Below are positions 25,758 through 34,762 of a stretch of DNA of 64,000 bases, in pieces. The stretch is from contig NZ_VOHK01000005.1 in the NCBI RefSeq assembly GCF_007859325.1, positions 434,001 to 498,000 on the forward strand. Reading direction: 5' to 3'. Under the pieces are notes generated by a model, which saw nothing but the letters and a program-made list of their open reading frames with translations, searched no databases and had not been told where the DNA came from. The position numbers and the translations under genes are program-made. This DNA is from Luteimonas marina (lineage in GTDB: Bacteria; Pseudomonadota; Gammaproteobacteria; Xanthomonadales; Xanthomonadaceae). How positions within the stretch are numbered: the first letter of the stretch is position 1; every line of letters begins with the position of its first letter.

Positions 25758-27512
25758 CTACGGCATCTCGAGATCGCCGTGGACCGGGCGGCCCTCGAAC
25801 AGCGTCAGCAGCACCTTCGTCGTGCCGATCCGGTCCGTCGGGATCTCGAAGATGTTGCGGTCGAGCACGACGAGGTCGGCCTGCTTGCCGACCGCGATCG
25901 AGCCGATCGCATCGTCCATGCGGTTCACGTACGCCACGTCGATCGTGTACGCGCGCACCGCCTGCTCCAGCGTCACCGCTTCGTCGGGCAGCAGCGGGCC
26001 GCTGTCCGGATCCTCGGCGTTGGTGCGGGTCACCGCGACCTGCAGGCCTTCCAGCGGATTGGCCGAGGCCACCGGCCAGTCGGCGCCGTAGGCGAGGCGG
26101 GCGCCGGCCTTGAGGATCGAGTTCGCCGGATAGAGGTAAGTCGAGCGCTGCGGGCCGATCGCCTGCTCGGTCAGGTCCATGTAGGGATAGTGGCTGGCCC
26201 ACAGCGGCTGGAACTGCGCGGCCACGTCCAGCTGCGCGAAGCGCGGCTGGTCGGCGGGATCGACCACGTTGAGGTGCGAAATCATGTGCCGGCCGCCGGC
26301 CGCGCCGTTGGCCTTGCGCGCCGCCGCGAACGCGTCCAGCGCCTCGCGCACGCCGCCATCGCCGATCGCGTGCGCGTGCAGCTGGAAACCCTGCGCATCG
26401 AGCCGCACCGCCGCCTGCTCGAGCGCCTCGGCGGCGATATGCGGCTTGCCGCGCTCACCGCCGCCGTGCGCGTAGGGTTCGAGCATGTACGCGGTCTTCT
26501 GCGGGATCACGCCGTCGACGTAGAACTTGACCGAGCGCGAGACCAGGCCCATCGCCTCGGCGCGCTCGGAGGCGCGGACGAGATCCGGCAGCTGCTCCAA
26601 CCCCTGCTCGTTCTTCCAGGTCATAGCCACCGCGACGCGGGCCGTGAGCCGGCCGCTCTCGCGCACCGCGCGATAGGCGTCGAGCGTCTCGCTGGCGCCG
26701 TCGGCGCCGAAGGGGATGCCGGCGTCGTGCCAGCTGGTGATGCCGAGGCTGTTGAAATGCCTGGCCGTGTAGACGATCGCGGCTTCGCGCTCGGCCGCGG
26801 TCGGCGGCGGCACCAGCTTTTCCGCCAATGCCATCGCCGCTTCCTGCAGGCCGCCGACCGGCTCGCCCGTCGCCGGGTCGCGGTCGATGTGGCCGTTGGC
26901 CGGATCGGGCGTGTCGCGGGTGATGCCCGCCACTTCCAGCGCTTTCGAATTCACCCACAGGCTGTGTCCGCCCACCGATTCGAAGATCAGCGGCCGCGTC
27001 GTGCTGACCGCGTCCAGCACCTCCTTGCGCGGCACGCCGTTGGGCGGGAACAGCGCGTCCTCCCAGCCCACGCCGTAGACCACGCCGTCGCCGGGACTGG
27101 CCTCGACGCAGGCGGCGACGAGCGTCTGGTAATCCTCCAGCGTCCTGCCGTCGTGCAGCGGGCAGCGCGAGTGGCTGATGCCGCCGAACTGCGGATGCGC
27201 ATGGGCGTCGCCGAACGCCGGCAGCAGCAGCCGTCCGCCCAGGTCCACCACCTGCGTGTTGTCGCCGCGCAGGGACGCGAGTTCGGCATCGTCGCCGACC
27301 GCGACGATGCGGCCGTCGCGGATCGCCACCGCCTGCGCCCAGGGCCGCGCCGGCTCGACCGTGTACACGCGCGCATTGGTCAGCAGCAGGTCCGCCGGCT
27401 CCGGCGCGGGCGCGCCGCCGCAGGCGGCCATCGACAGCAGCAGCGCCGCCACCGGCAGCGCGCGCGCAAACGACGGCCTGCGGGCCGCCGCGGTTGAAGG
27501 CTTGTCAGGCAC
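25758..27512 (-). CDS. Exported amidohydrolase family 3 protein (YtcJ-like)
   Basis: The 584-residue product has an N-terminal signal (hydrophobic core ALPVAALLLSMAACGG, Cys about residue 32, probable lipobox), so it should act in the cell envelope. The amidohydrolase barrel carries the metal-binding HxH in FGDAHAHPQFGG near residue 105, a His in LHAHAIGD near 380, and Asp in LAYGADWPVASANPLEGL near 475. Family members hydrolyse C-N bonds of cyclic amides, ureas and formamides. It lies 75 bp after the TonB receptor in the same direction, so substrate capture and hydrolysis are probably coupled. Confidence 0.87.
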   Translation of the reverse strand: MPDKPSTAAARRPSFARALPVAALLLSMAACGGAPAPEPADLLLTNARVYTVEPARPWAQAVAIRDGRIVAVGDDAELASLRGDNTQVVDLGGRLLLPAFGDAHAHPQFGGISHSRCPLHDGRTLEDYQTLVAACVEASPGDGVVYGVGWEDALFPPNGVPRKEVLDAVSTTRPLIFESVGGHSLWVNSKALEVAGITRDTPDPANGHIDRDPATGEPVGGLQEAAMALAEKLVPPPTAAEREAAIVYTARHFNSLGITSWHDAGIPFGADGASETLDAYRAVRESGRLTARVAVAMTWKNEQGLEQLPDLVRASERAEAMGLVSRSVKFYVDGVIPQKTAYMLEPYAHGGGERGKPHIAAEALEQAAVRLDAQGFQLHAHAIGDGGVREALDAFAAARKANGAAGGRHMISHLNVVDPADQPRFAQLDVAAQFQPLWASHYPYMDLTEQAIGPQRSTYLYPANSILKAGARLAYGADWPVASANPLEGLQVAVTRTNAEDPDSGPLLPDEAVTLEQAVRAYTIDVAYVNRMDDAIGSIAVGKQADLVVLDRNIFEIPTDRIGTTKVLLTLFEGRPVHGDLEMP

Positions 27513-27586
27513 GCATCACTCCCTTCGCCATGCGCGGCGCCCGCGTGGGGCGCCGCCTGGCCTTGCGTCTGGTTCGTCGGCGTCGC

Positions 27587-29767
27587 TCAGAAACGATAGC
27601 GCACGCTGGCCAGCACCGTCCGCGGCGTGACCGGATAGCAGGCGCCGTCGCCGGGATTGGTCGCCAGGCAGTAGACGAAGTATTCCCGGTCGAACAGGTT
27701 GGAGACGTTGAGCGCGAACTTCCAGTTCCCGCGCTCCAGGTCGACCATCGCGTCGGTGACGGTGGCGGCCTTGGTGGTGTGGGTCAGGGTGGAGTCGATC
27801 TTGTCGCCGGTGTAGCGCAGGCCGCCGCCGAAGCGCAGCTTCATCGAATCGCCGATCCACAATGACTTGGTCGCCCACAGCGAGGCCGTGGTCTCGGGCA
27901 GCGCGGGGATGCGGTTGCCGTCGACGTCTTCGGCCTTGATGTAGCTGTACGAACCGTTGAAGTCGATGCCCCTGTAGTGGACGCCCGCTTCCAGCTCCAG
28001 GCCCTTCGAGCTGACCTCGCCCACCTGGATGAAGTTCTGCAGGAAGTCGGGATCCTGCACCACGTAGTTCGACTCCACGATGTCGAACACCGACAGGCTC
28101 AGCAACGAAGCGCGGTTGACCTGCCACTTCACGCCGACCTCGTACTGCCTGCCCTCCTGCGGCTTGTACGGCTCGCCGAAGTAGTTGACGCCCGACACCG
28201 GCTGGAACGATTCCGAGTAGCCGATGTACGGCGACACGCCGTTGCCGATCTCGCCGATCAGGCCGACGCGATAGGTGGTCGCGTGCTTGTCGGCGTCCTT
28301 CATGCCGTTGGCTTCGGAGGTGGCCTTGTCGCGGCGGGCGCCGACCACCATCGACAGCCGGTCGCCGTACTTGATCTGGTCCTGCACGTACACGCCCAGC
28401 TGCGTGCTGCGCGAGGTGAAGGCGTTGGTGTAGCCGTAGTCGAAGGTTTCGCGGTAGTTCGGATTGGCGAGGTTGAGCGGCGGCGGACTGCCGCCGGCGA
28501 AGCAGCCGTAGAGATCCTCCCAGACCTGGTCGGCCAGGCCCGCGCACGAGAAACCTTCCCTGCGATCCTGCTCGAAGCGCATGTAGTCGACGCCGGCGAG
28601 CAGCTGGTGGCTGAACGGGCCGGTCGCGAACTTGAAGCTGAAGGTGTTGTCGGAGCCGTAGCCCTCGTAGGCGTCGTCGAGGATGTAGAACTCGCGCGGC
28701 AGCAGGTCGCCCTCCCAGACCACGCCGACGTTCGCCCAGAGTTCGGCGTAGTCCACTTCCTGGTCGTAGCGGCGCGTGCGGCTGCTGAAGGAGATCGCGT
28801 CGTTGAAGGCATGGTCGACCAGCAGGGTCAGCGACTTGTAGTCGCTCTTCATGCGGTTGAAGTCCTTGTCGCCGCTGAAGAAGTCCATCGGCAGGCGTTC
28901 GGCGTCGCTGGCGGCGCTGAGCGTGCGCTGCATGGGCAGGAAGCTCTGCGTGCCGAGGTCGTCCTTCTGGTACAGGCCGATCAGGGTGATGTCGGTGCTT
29001 TCCCCCGGACTCCACTTGATCGACGGCAGCAGCGTCAGGCGGTCGTCGGCCTGGTCGTCCCACTGCAGCTCGCCGTCACGCTTCATCGCCACGATGCGTC
29101 CGGCCAGGGTTTCGCTCAGGCCGCCGTTGACATCGATCTGCAGCTCCTTGCGCGTGGGGCTGCCGAAGACGAGGCCCACCTCGCCGGCGAAATCGTGCGT
29201 CGGCCGCTTGCTGACCGCGTTCACCAGGCCGCCGACGCCGCCGGCGCCGTACAGCACCGACGACGGGCCGCGCAGGATTTCCGCGCGCTCGAGGGTGAAC
29301 ACGTCCATGCGCGCGCCGTAGATGGTGCCGGTGGGCATGCGGTTGATGCCGTCCAGGTATTGCGCCGCCGCGAAACCGCGCGCCGCGATGCGTTCGACGC
29401 GCGTATCCACGCCTTCGAGCTCGGTGGCCACGCCTGCGCTGTAGCGGAAGACCTCCTGGAAGTTGGTCACGGCGCGGTCGTTGAACTGTTCCGCGGTGAC
29501 CACGCTGATCGACTGCGGGATCTCGGTCAGCTTGGTGTCGGTCTTGGTGGCGGTCTGCGCGCTGTCGGCGATCACGACGATGGTGTCGAGTTCGGACGGC
29601 GTGCTGCCCCTGTCCTCCGCCTGAGGCGACGACGCTTCCTGCGCGTATGCCAGCGGCGCCAGCGCCAGCGCGCAGCCCATGGCCAGCCGCGCCAGCCGCA
29701 AGCCGCGCACGTCGCCCGTGCCGCGACATCCCGGCGCGGTCGTTCCCGTTGTGGTCACGGTCTTCAT
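27587..29767 (-). CDS. TonB-dependent outer-membrane receptor
   Basis: The 726-residue protein has a signal peptide (about 25-42, ending LAYAQEA), a TonB box DTIVVIAD near residue 62, a plug domain (EIPQSISVVTAEQFNDRAV; GGLVNAVSKRP) and a 22-strand barrel ending TPRTVLASVRYRF with the usual terminal Phe. Its plug resembles siderophore receptors, but its neighbours are a catabolic amidohydrolase and a LAL regulator rather than iron genes, and no Fur-like box was seen. AAGGGGAGA precedes the start at a good distance. The tandem CTTACCC motif (site A) lies 126-153 bp upstream. It therefore probably imports an organic substrate. Confidence 0.88.
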   Translation of the reverse strand: MKTVTTTGTTAPGCRGTGDVRGLRLARLAMGCALALAPLAYAQEASSPQAEDRGSTPSELDTIVVIADSAQTATKTDTKLTEIPQSISVVTAEQFNDRAVTNFQEVFRYSAGVATELEGVDTRVERIAARGFAAAQYLDGINRMPTGTIYGARMDVFTLERAEILRGPSSVLYGAGGVGGLVNAVSKRPTHDFAGEVGLVFGSPTRKELQIDVNGGLSETLAGRIVAMKRDGELQWDDQADDRLTLLPSIKWSPGESTDITLIGLYQKDDLGTQSFLPMQRTLSAASDAERLPMDFFSGDKDFNRMKSDYKSLTLLVDHAFNDAISFSSRTRRYDQEVDYAELWANVGVVWEGDLLPREFYILDDAYEGYGSDNTFSFKFATGPFSHQLLAGVDYMRFEQDRREGFSCAGLADQVWEDLYGCFAGGSPPPLNLANPNYRETFDYGYTNAFTSRSTQLGVYVQDQIKYGDRLSMVVGARRDKATSEANGMKDADKHATTYRVGLIGEIGNGVSPYIGYSESFQPVSGVNYFGEPYKPQEGRQYEVGVKWQVNRASLLSLSVFDIVESNYVVQDPDFLQNFIQVGEVSSKGLELEAGVHYRGIDFNGSYSYIKAEDVDGNRIPALPETTASLWATKSLWIGDSMKLRFGGGLRYTGDKIDSTLTHTTKAATVTDAMVDLERGNWKFALNVSNLFDREYFVYCLATNPGDGACYPVTPRTVLASVRYRF

Positions 29768-29864
29768 GCAATCTCCCCTTTGCGTTGTCTGGATGATGTG
29801 CGCGCTTCGGATCGCGCGTCCGGCACGCCTGCGCGCCGGCTCCCTTCGAACGATTAGTACTACA

Positions 29865-29890
29865 GGCCGATCGCGGGATCGGCCTTTTTT
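29865..29890 (+). terminator. Hairpin followed by a T-run
   Basis: The 8-bp stem GGCCGATC/GATCGGCC is followed by six T on the plus strand, a textbook intrinsic terminator. No plus-strand gene ends here. It may stop antisense transcription, or in the minus direction form a leader hairpin for the TonB receptor mRNA. Confidence 0.5.
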
Positions 29891-29892
29891 CG

Positions 29893-29920
29893 GGGTAAGT
29901 CGCGGGGTAATTCGGGTAAG
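29893..29920 (-). promoter_or_regulatory. Tandem CTTACCC direct repeat, site A (TonB receptor promoter)
   Basis: Read towards the TonB receptor gene, CTTACCCGAATTACCCC (from 29920) is followed by CTTACCCC, with 21 bp between the starts of the two repeats; a third partial TTACCCC lies between them. The same arrangement and the GAAT following the first copy recur at sites B and C. I infer a binding site for the LAL regulator encoded next door. Confidence 0.6.
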
Positions 29921-30025
29921 TCCCGGAGAGCGCCGCGGCGGCGCCGACTACCCGGCGACCGGACGCTGGATCACGCCTGCAGGAACGGCTTCGGCCGCGA
30001 CCGGAATTGCGGCCGCGCGCACCGC

Positions 30026-32779
30026 CTACCCGGCTGCGTCGACGCCGGGCACGCCGTCGTCGGCCACCAGCCCGCGCTCGTGCAGTACGCGCACCGCGTC
30101 CTGCCGGCGATGCACGCCGATCTTGCGGAACAGCGCCTTGAGCCGGTACTTCACCGTGTCGGGCGACATGCCGATGGCGCGCGCGATTTCCTTGTTGGAC
30201 AGGCCGCGGCACAGCGGTTCGATCACCGCGAGCTCGGCCTCCGACAGGAAGCCCTGGCCGGCGTTGTCCATCGGCCGCGCGGCGAACGTGCGCGACAGGC
30301 CCTTGAGGAACTGGTCGCGGAAGCGGTCGGCCTGCGGCGCGTCGTGCACGCAGGCCTTGAGCAGCGGTTCGACGAAGCGCTGCGCGTCGATGAACGGGCG
30401 CACGATGCCCTGGAACATCGCCATGCCCACCGCGCTGTCGAAGCAGGCCTGCGCCCTGGCCTGGTCGCCGAGGCGGACGTGCGCGTGCGCGAGCAGCAGG
30501 TTCGCCTCCAGCAGCAGGCGGCCGATGCCGTGGCGGCTGGCCCACCGCCGCAAGAGTTCCAGGTCGTCCAGCGCGCGCTCCGGCTCGCCCTCCACCAGCC
30601 GCAGCCGCGCCCGGCACAGCGCCGCGGCGATCGCGACCTGCCGGTAGCCGGCCGCTTCGAGCCGCATGTCGTCGGCAAGCGCGTCGAGCCCGATCTCGTC
30701 GGCAAGCGCCCGCGCGCGTTCGTCGTCGACACCGCTTTGCAGCAGCAGCTGCAGTTCGCACAGCCGCGCCAGCAGTTCGAGCTGGCGCAGGCGCCGCCGG
30801 CGCGCCAGCCGCCAGCCGCGCGAGAGCATCGCCAGCGCCTCCTCCATCGCGCCGCGCGCGGCCTCGATGCGTGCGGCGGTGGCGTAGGCGGCGGCGTAGA
30901 CGTCGACCCAGCCGTCGGACTGCTCCATGTGCGGCAGCGACCACGCCAGCAGCTCCGCGGCCTCGTCGACGCGGTCCTGCTCGTACAGCAGCTCGGCCTC
31001 GAACGCGGCGCAGTTGGCGGCGAGGTCGGAGCGCTCGCCGAAGTTGTCGACGATCTGCCGGTGCGCCGCGGCGAGGATGTTGGCGGCGTCGCGCGCGCGA
31101 CCCTGCGCGCGGCGGATGCGCGCCTCCAGGAAACGCGTGAACAGGTCGCTGTAGAGCGAACCGAGCGCCTGGTAGTGCTCGCGCGCGGCCAGGGTCGGTT
31201 CCATCGCCCGCTCCAGCCAGCCGCCCTCGTAGTACTTCGCGCCGAGCAACTCGCAGATGTTGGCGAGCAGCAGGTGGTCGTTGGTCGGCAGGTTGCGCAG
31301 CAGGGTCTCGCGCTCGAGCAGGTCCTCGAGCGTGAGCGGCGCGTTCTCGTAATCGAGCAGCAGGTCGCCGACGATGTTGATCTCGGTGCGCAGGTCGGCG
31401 TCGGCCTGGGCTTCGCCCGCGGCCGCGAGCACGCGGTCGTAGTCGGCGCGGGCGGCGCCGAGCTCGCCGCGCTTGATCGCGAGGTAGATCCGCGCCAGCG
31501 CCAGGCGCGGGCGCGCGGCGACCATTTCCTCGGGCAGCGCGTCCAGCGCGCGCGCGGCGACCGCCTGCAGGCCCTGCGGAATCAATCGCCAGGCGCCGGC
31601 GCGCTCGACGACATCGGCCAGCAGCGCCGGATCGTCGGCCTGGATGGCGTGGTTCACCGCCTCGGTCACCTGGCCGCGGCCGGCGAACCACTGCGCCAGC
31701 GTGCGCTGCAGCGCGCGGTACTGCGCGGCGTCTCGGCGCGCCAGGCGCTCGCGCAGGTATTCGGCGAACAGCTGGTGGTAGCGGTAGGCCGCGCCGCCCT
31801 CCGACAGCGGCGCGAGGAAGATGCCCTGGTGTTCGAGCCGCTCCAGCACCAGCCAGCCGTCCTCGCGTTCGCACAGCAGGTTGACGATGTCGCCGGTCAG
31901 GCGGTCGACCAGGGCGGTGCGCACCACCGCTTCCTGCACGTCCGGCGGCAGCGCCACCAGCACCTGCTCCGACAGGTAGCGCGCCAGCTCCGAGCCCGAG
32001 CCGCTGAAGCGCGCGACCAGCGCGCCGGGGTCGGCGCCGCGCTTGAGCGACAGCGCCACCAGCTGCAGCGCGATCGGCCAGCCCTCGGTGCGCTCGAAGA
32101 TCCGGCGCAGGTCGCCGTCGTCGAGCGCCGCGGCGCGGTGCCGGGCCAGCAGCGCTCCGGTCTCGATGGCGGAGAAGCGCAGGTCCTCGGCGGTGAATTC
32201 GAGCAGCTGTTCCTCGGCCGCCAGCACCGACTGCCCCAGCGCGGGATGGTCGCGCGAAGCGACGATGAAGTGGCAGTTCCCCGGCGCCAGCCGGATCAGG
32301 GTGGCGATGAAGTCCGACAGCGCGGGGCTGTCGGCGCGATGGAAATCGTCGAACACGATCACCACCGGCCGCGGCTCCGAGGCCAGCCGGTTGATGATCG
32401 CCGACAGCGCCGCGCGCGGCGGCAGGTCGGGCGGCACCGGCGCGGCCTCCTCGCCGGGCGCGCCGCCGGACATCGCCAGCGACAGGTAGCCGGCCAGGCG
32501 CTTGAGGTCGGCGTCGTCGGTTTCCAGCGTCAGCCAGGCGATGCGCACCGCCGGGCCGGCGTGGCGCTGGCGCCACTGCGCGAGCAGGATGGTCTTGCCG
32601 TAGCCGGCCGGCGCCTGGATCAGGGTGAGCCGGCGCGCGAGCGCATCGTCCAGACGCGCCAGCAGCAGGTCGCGCCGGATCTGGTCGCCCAGCCACACCG
32701 GCGGCGCAACCTTGGCGCGGATCAGTCCTTCCGCTGCGGCGATGCTGTCCTGGGCGATCACGCTGGATTCGATCTCCAT
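30026..32779 (-). CDS. LAL/MalT-type ATP-dependent LuxR-family regulator
   Basis: The 917-residue protein has the MalT layout: an N-terminal STAND-type ATPase with Walker A IQAPAGYGKTILLAQW near residue 55 and Walker B PVVIVFDDFHRAD near 145, a long helical sensor/TPR region (about 350-830), and a C-terminal LuxR helix-turn-helix (LSEAELAVIEPLCRGLSNKEIARAIGMSPDTVKYRLKALFRKIG, about 845-890). Such activators bind an inducer and ATP, oligomerise, and bind tandem direct repeats near target promoters. It lies between the TonB receptor and the divergent hydantoinase operon, whose promoters share a tandem motif, so it is the likely activator of both. Inducer unknown. Confidence 0.9.
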   Translation of the reverse strand: MEIESSVIAQDSIAAAEGLIRAKVAPPVWLGDQIRRDLLLARLDDALARRLTLIQAPAGYGKTILLAQWRQRHAGPAVRIAWLTLETDDADLKRLAGYLSLAMSGGAPGEEAAPVPPDLPPRAALSAIINRLASEPRPVVIVFDDFHRADSPALSDFIATLIRLAPGNCHFIVASRDHPALGQSVLAAEEQLLEFTAEDLRFSAIETGALLARHRAAALDDGDLRRIFERTEGWPIALQLVALSLKRGADPGALVARFSGSGSELARYLSEQVLVALPPDVQEAVVRTALVDRLTGDIVNLLCEREDGWLVLERLEHQGIFLAPLSEGGAAYRYHQLFAEYLRERLARRDAAQYRALQRTLAQWFAGRGQVTEAVNHAIQADDPALLADVVERAGAWRLIPQGLQAVAARALDALPEEMVAARPRLALARIYLAIKRGELGAARADYDRVLAAAGEAQADADLRTEINIVGDLLLDYENAPLTLEDLLERETLLRNLPTNDHLLLANICELLGAKYYEGGWLERAMEPTLAAREHYQALGSLYSDLFTRFLEARIRRAQGRARDAANILAAAHRQIVDNFGERSDLAANCAAFEAELLYEQDRVDEAAELLAWSLPHMEQSDGWVDVYAAAYATAARIEAARGAMEEALAMLSRGWRLARRRRLRQLELLARLCELQLLLQSGVDDERARALADEIGLDALADDMRLEAAGYRQVAIAAALCRARLRLVEGEPERALDDLELLRRWASRHGIGRLLLEANLLLAHAHVRLGDQARAQACFDSAVGMAMFQGIVRPFIDAQRFVEPLLKACVHDAPQADRFRDQFLKGLSRTFAARPMDNAGQGFLSEAELAVIEPLCRGLSNKEIARAIGMSPDTVKYRLKALFRKIGVHRRQDAVRVLHERGLVADDGVPGVDAAG

Positions 32780-32822
32780 GGGGCATGGACCTGCTGCATT
32801 GACACCCTGGTTGCTTCGGCTT

Positions 32823-32955
32823 CGTCATCCCGGCGAAGCGCTTCACAACAGCCGAAGGCTGGTCAAGCCGGGATCCATTTGCGGTTGCCGCATGGCGAAG
32901 CGGAACAGTCAAAAGACCAAAGTCAAAATGGATCCCGGCTTTCGCCGGGATGACG
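32823..32955. repeat. Long inverted repeat, CGTCATCCCGGCGAA family
   Basis: The arms CGTCATCCCGGCGAAGCG and GGCTTTCGCCGGGATGACG enclose a second pair (GGGATCCATTTGC and CAAAATGGATCCC). It fills the upstream flank of the LAL regulator gene, 45 bp from its start codon. Confidence 0.8.
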
Positions 32956-33010
32956 AATCACGGCCATCATAGCCATGCGCGCGCACCCATCCTGGCCCAC
33001 ACCGCCCCGG

Positions 33011-33039
33011 CTTACCCGAATTCGCCGATCCGCTTACCC
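33011..33039 (+). promoter_or_regulatory. Tandem CTTACCC direct repeat, site B (hydantoinase operon promoter)
   Basis: CTTACCCGAATTCGCCG at 33011 is followed by CTTACCCGCC at 33033, 22 bp apart. The site lies 92-120 bp before the hydantoinase start and about 230 bp before the divergent LAL regulator. Sites A and C share the first copy CTTACCCGAAT. Confidence 0.65.
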
Positions 33040-33130
33040 GCCCCGGCCGCCGCGCCACCCGTTTTATGCGTTGCGCACCCTCGCGGCGCGCCCCTACCGT
33101 GAGCCCTCCAAGGGGATCCGGAGTGCCGTG

Positions 33131-34762
33131 GTGCGATTGGGCGTGGACGTGGGCGGCACCAATACCGACGCCGTGCTGATGGCCGGCGACACGGTGGCGG
33201 CATGGACCAAGCAGCCCACCACCGGCGACGTCGGTTCCGGCGTGGCCGCCGCGGTCACCGCGGTGCTGGAGCAGGCCGGCGTGCGCCACGACGCGGTCTC
33301 GCGGATCACCATCGGCACCACCCACTTCGCCAATGCGCTGGTCGAGCGCAGGGCGCTCGAGCGCGTGGGCATCCTCCGGCTGGCCAGCCCGTCAGGCGAG
33401 GCCCTCCCGCCGCTGACGGGCTGGCCGGCGGACCTGGTGGCCTGCATCGGCGAACGGATCTTCCTGCTGCCGGGCGGCTTCGAGGTCGACGGCCGCGAGA
33501 TCGCGCCGCTCGACGAGGCCCGCGTGCGCGAGGCCGCGCGCGCGCTGCGCCGCGACGGCATCGACGCGATCGCCATCACCAGCGCCTTCGCGCCGATGAA
33601 CGCGGCGATGGAGGAACGCGCCGCCGCCCTCGTACGCGAGGAACATCCGGACGCGAACATCACCCTGTCGCATGCCATCGGCCGCCTCGGCCTGGTCGAG
33701 CGCGAGAACGCGGCGATCCTCAACGCGGCGCTGTCGAAGCTGGCGGTGCGCGTGGTCGACGCCTTCAGCGGCGCGCTGCAGTCGATCGGCCTCGAAGCGC
33801 CGCTCTACCTCAGCCAGAACGACGGCACCCTGGTCCCGCGCGCGCAGGCCGCGGCGCATCCGGTGACCTGCATTGGTTCCGGCCCGACCAACAGCATGCG
33901 CGGCGCGGCGTTCCTGACCGGCGTCGACGACGCGATCGTGATGGACGTCGGCGGCACCACCACCGACATCGGCGTGCTGGCGCACGGCTTCCCGCGCGAA
34001 TCCTCGATCACCGTCGACATCGGCGGCGTGCGCACCAACTCGCGCATGCCCGACATCCTCTCGCTCGGCCTCGGCGGCGGCACCCGCGTCCATCTCGACC
34101 AGGCGCTGTGGCAGGCCGGCGCGTTCGATCCGGCGGTGCTGCGCGTGGGCCCGGACTCGGTCGGCTACCGCATCGCGCACGATGCCTTCCTGTTCGGCGG
34201 CGACGTGCTGACCGCCAGCGACGTCGCGGTCGCGGCCGGCCATGCCGCCTTCGGCGACGCCGGCCGGCTGCCGCCGCTGTCGGCCGACGTCGTCGCCGCG
34301 ATCCTCGCCCGCTTCCGGCAGATGCTGGAGGAAGGCGTGGACCGCATGAAGACCGCGCGCGGCGAGGCCACGATCCTCGCCGTCGGCGGCGGCGCCTTCC
34401 TGATTCCCGAGACGCTCAGGGGCGCGGCGCGCGTGCTGCGGCCCGAACATGCCGCGGTCGCCAACGCGGTCGGCGCGGCGATCGCGCAGGTCGGTGCCCA
34501 GGTCGAGAAGATCGTCGCCTACGACACGCTGCCGCGGGCGGTCGCGCTGGAGCAGCTGCGCGCCGAGGCGCAGGCGCGCGTGGTCGAGGCCGGCGGCGAT
34601 GCGCGCACGGTGCAGGTGGTGGAGGTGGACGAGGTGTTCCTGAGCTACCTGCCGGGCCGCGCGGCGCAGGTGCGGGTCAAGGCGGTGGCCGACCTCGCCT
34701 CGGAGCCGCCACCGGCACCCGCCGTCGTGGCACCCTCCGCGGATGTCCGCCATGCGCATTGA
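33131..34762 (+). CDS. Hydantoinase/oxoprolinase (HyuA) family protein
   Basis: From the GTG at 33131 (GGAG ends seven bases before; a GTG at 33128 is possible) the product is about 543 residues. It has the two ATP-binding loops of the actin-like hydantoinase A family: GVDVGGTNTDAVLM at the N-terminus and VMDVGGTTTDIGVLAHG near residue 278, plus IGTTHFANALVER near 60. Family members use ATP to open hydantoin, oxoproline or related rings. It overlaps the DUF917 gene by 20 bases. With the NCS1 permease downstream, a cyclic imide or (thio)hydantoin is the likely substrate; this is inference. Confidence 0.87.
   Translation: MRLGVDVGGTNTDAVLMAGDTVAAWTKQPTTGDVGSGVAAAVTAVLEQAGVRHDAVSRITIGTTHFANALVERRALERVGILRLASPSGEALPPLTGWPADLVACIGERIFLLPGGFEVDGREIAPLDEARVREAARALRRDGIDAIAITSAFAPMNAAMEERAAALVREEHPDANITLSHAIGRLGLVERENAAILNAALSKLAVRVVDAFSGALQSIGLEAPLYLSQNDGTLVPRAQAAAHPVTCIGSGPTNSMRGAAFLTGVDDAIVMDVGGTTTDIGVLAHGFPRESSITVDIGGVRTNSRMPDILSLGLGGGTRVHLDQALWQAGAFDPAVLRVGPDSVGYRIAHDAFLFGGDVLTASDVAVAAGHAAFGDAGRLPPLSADVVAAILARFRQMLEEGVDRMKTARGEATILAVGGGAFLIPETLRGAARVLRPEHAAVANAVGAAIAQVGAQVEKIVAYDTLPRAVALEQLRAEAQARVVEAGGDARTVQVVEVDEVFLSYLPGRAAQVRVKAVADLASEPPPAPAVVAPSADVRHAH

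Noticed and set aside
27587..29767. Siderophore receptor under iron control
   Set aside because: Although the plug resembles siderophore receptors, no Fur-like site or siderophore gene is adjacent; the catabolic neighbours and shared operator favour an organic substrate.
29865..29890. Terminator of the LAL regulator gene
   Set aside because: The T-run lies on the plus strand, whereas the regulator is transcribed on the minus strand, so it cannot be its simple intrinsic terminator.
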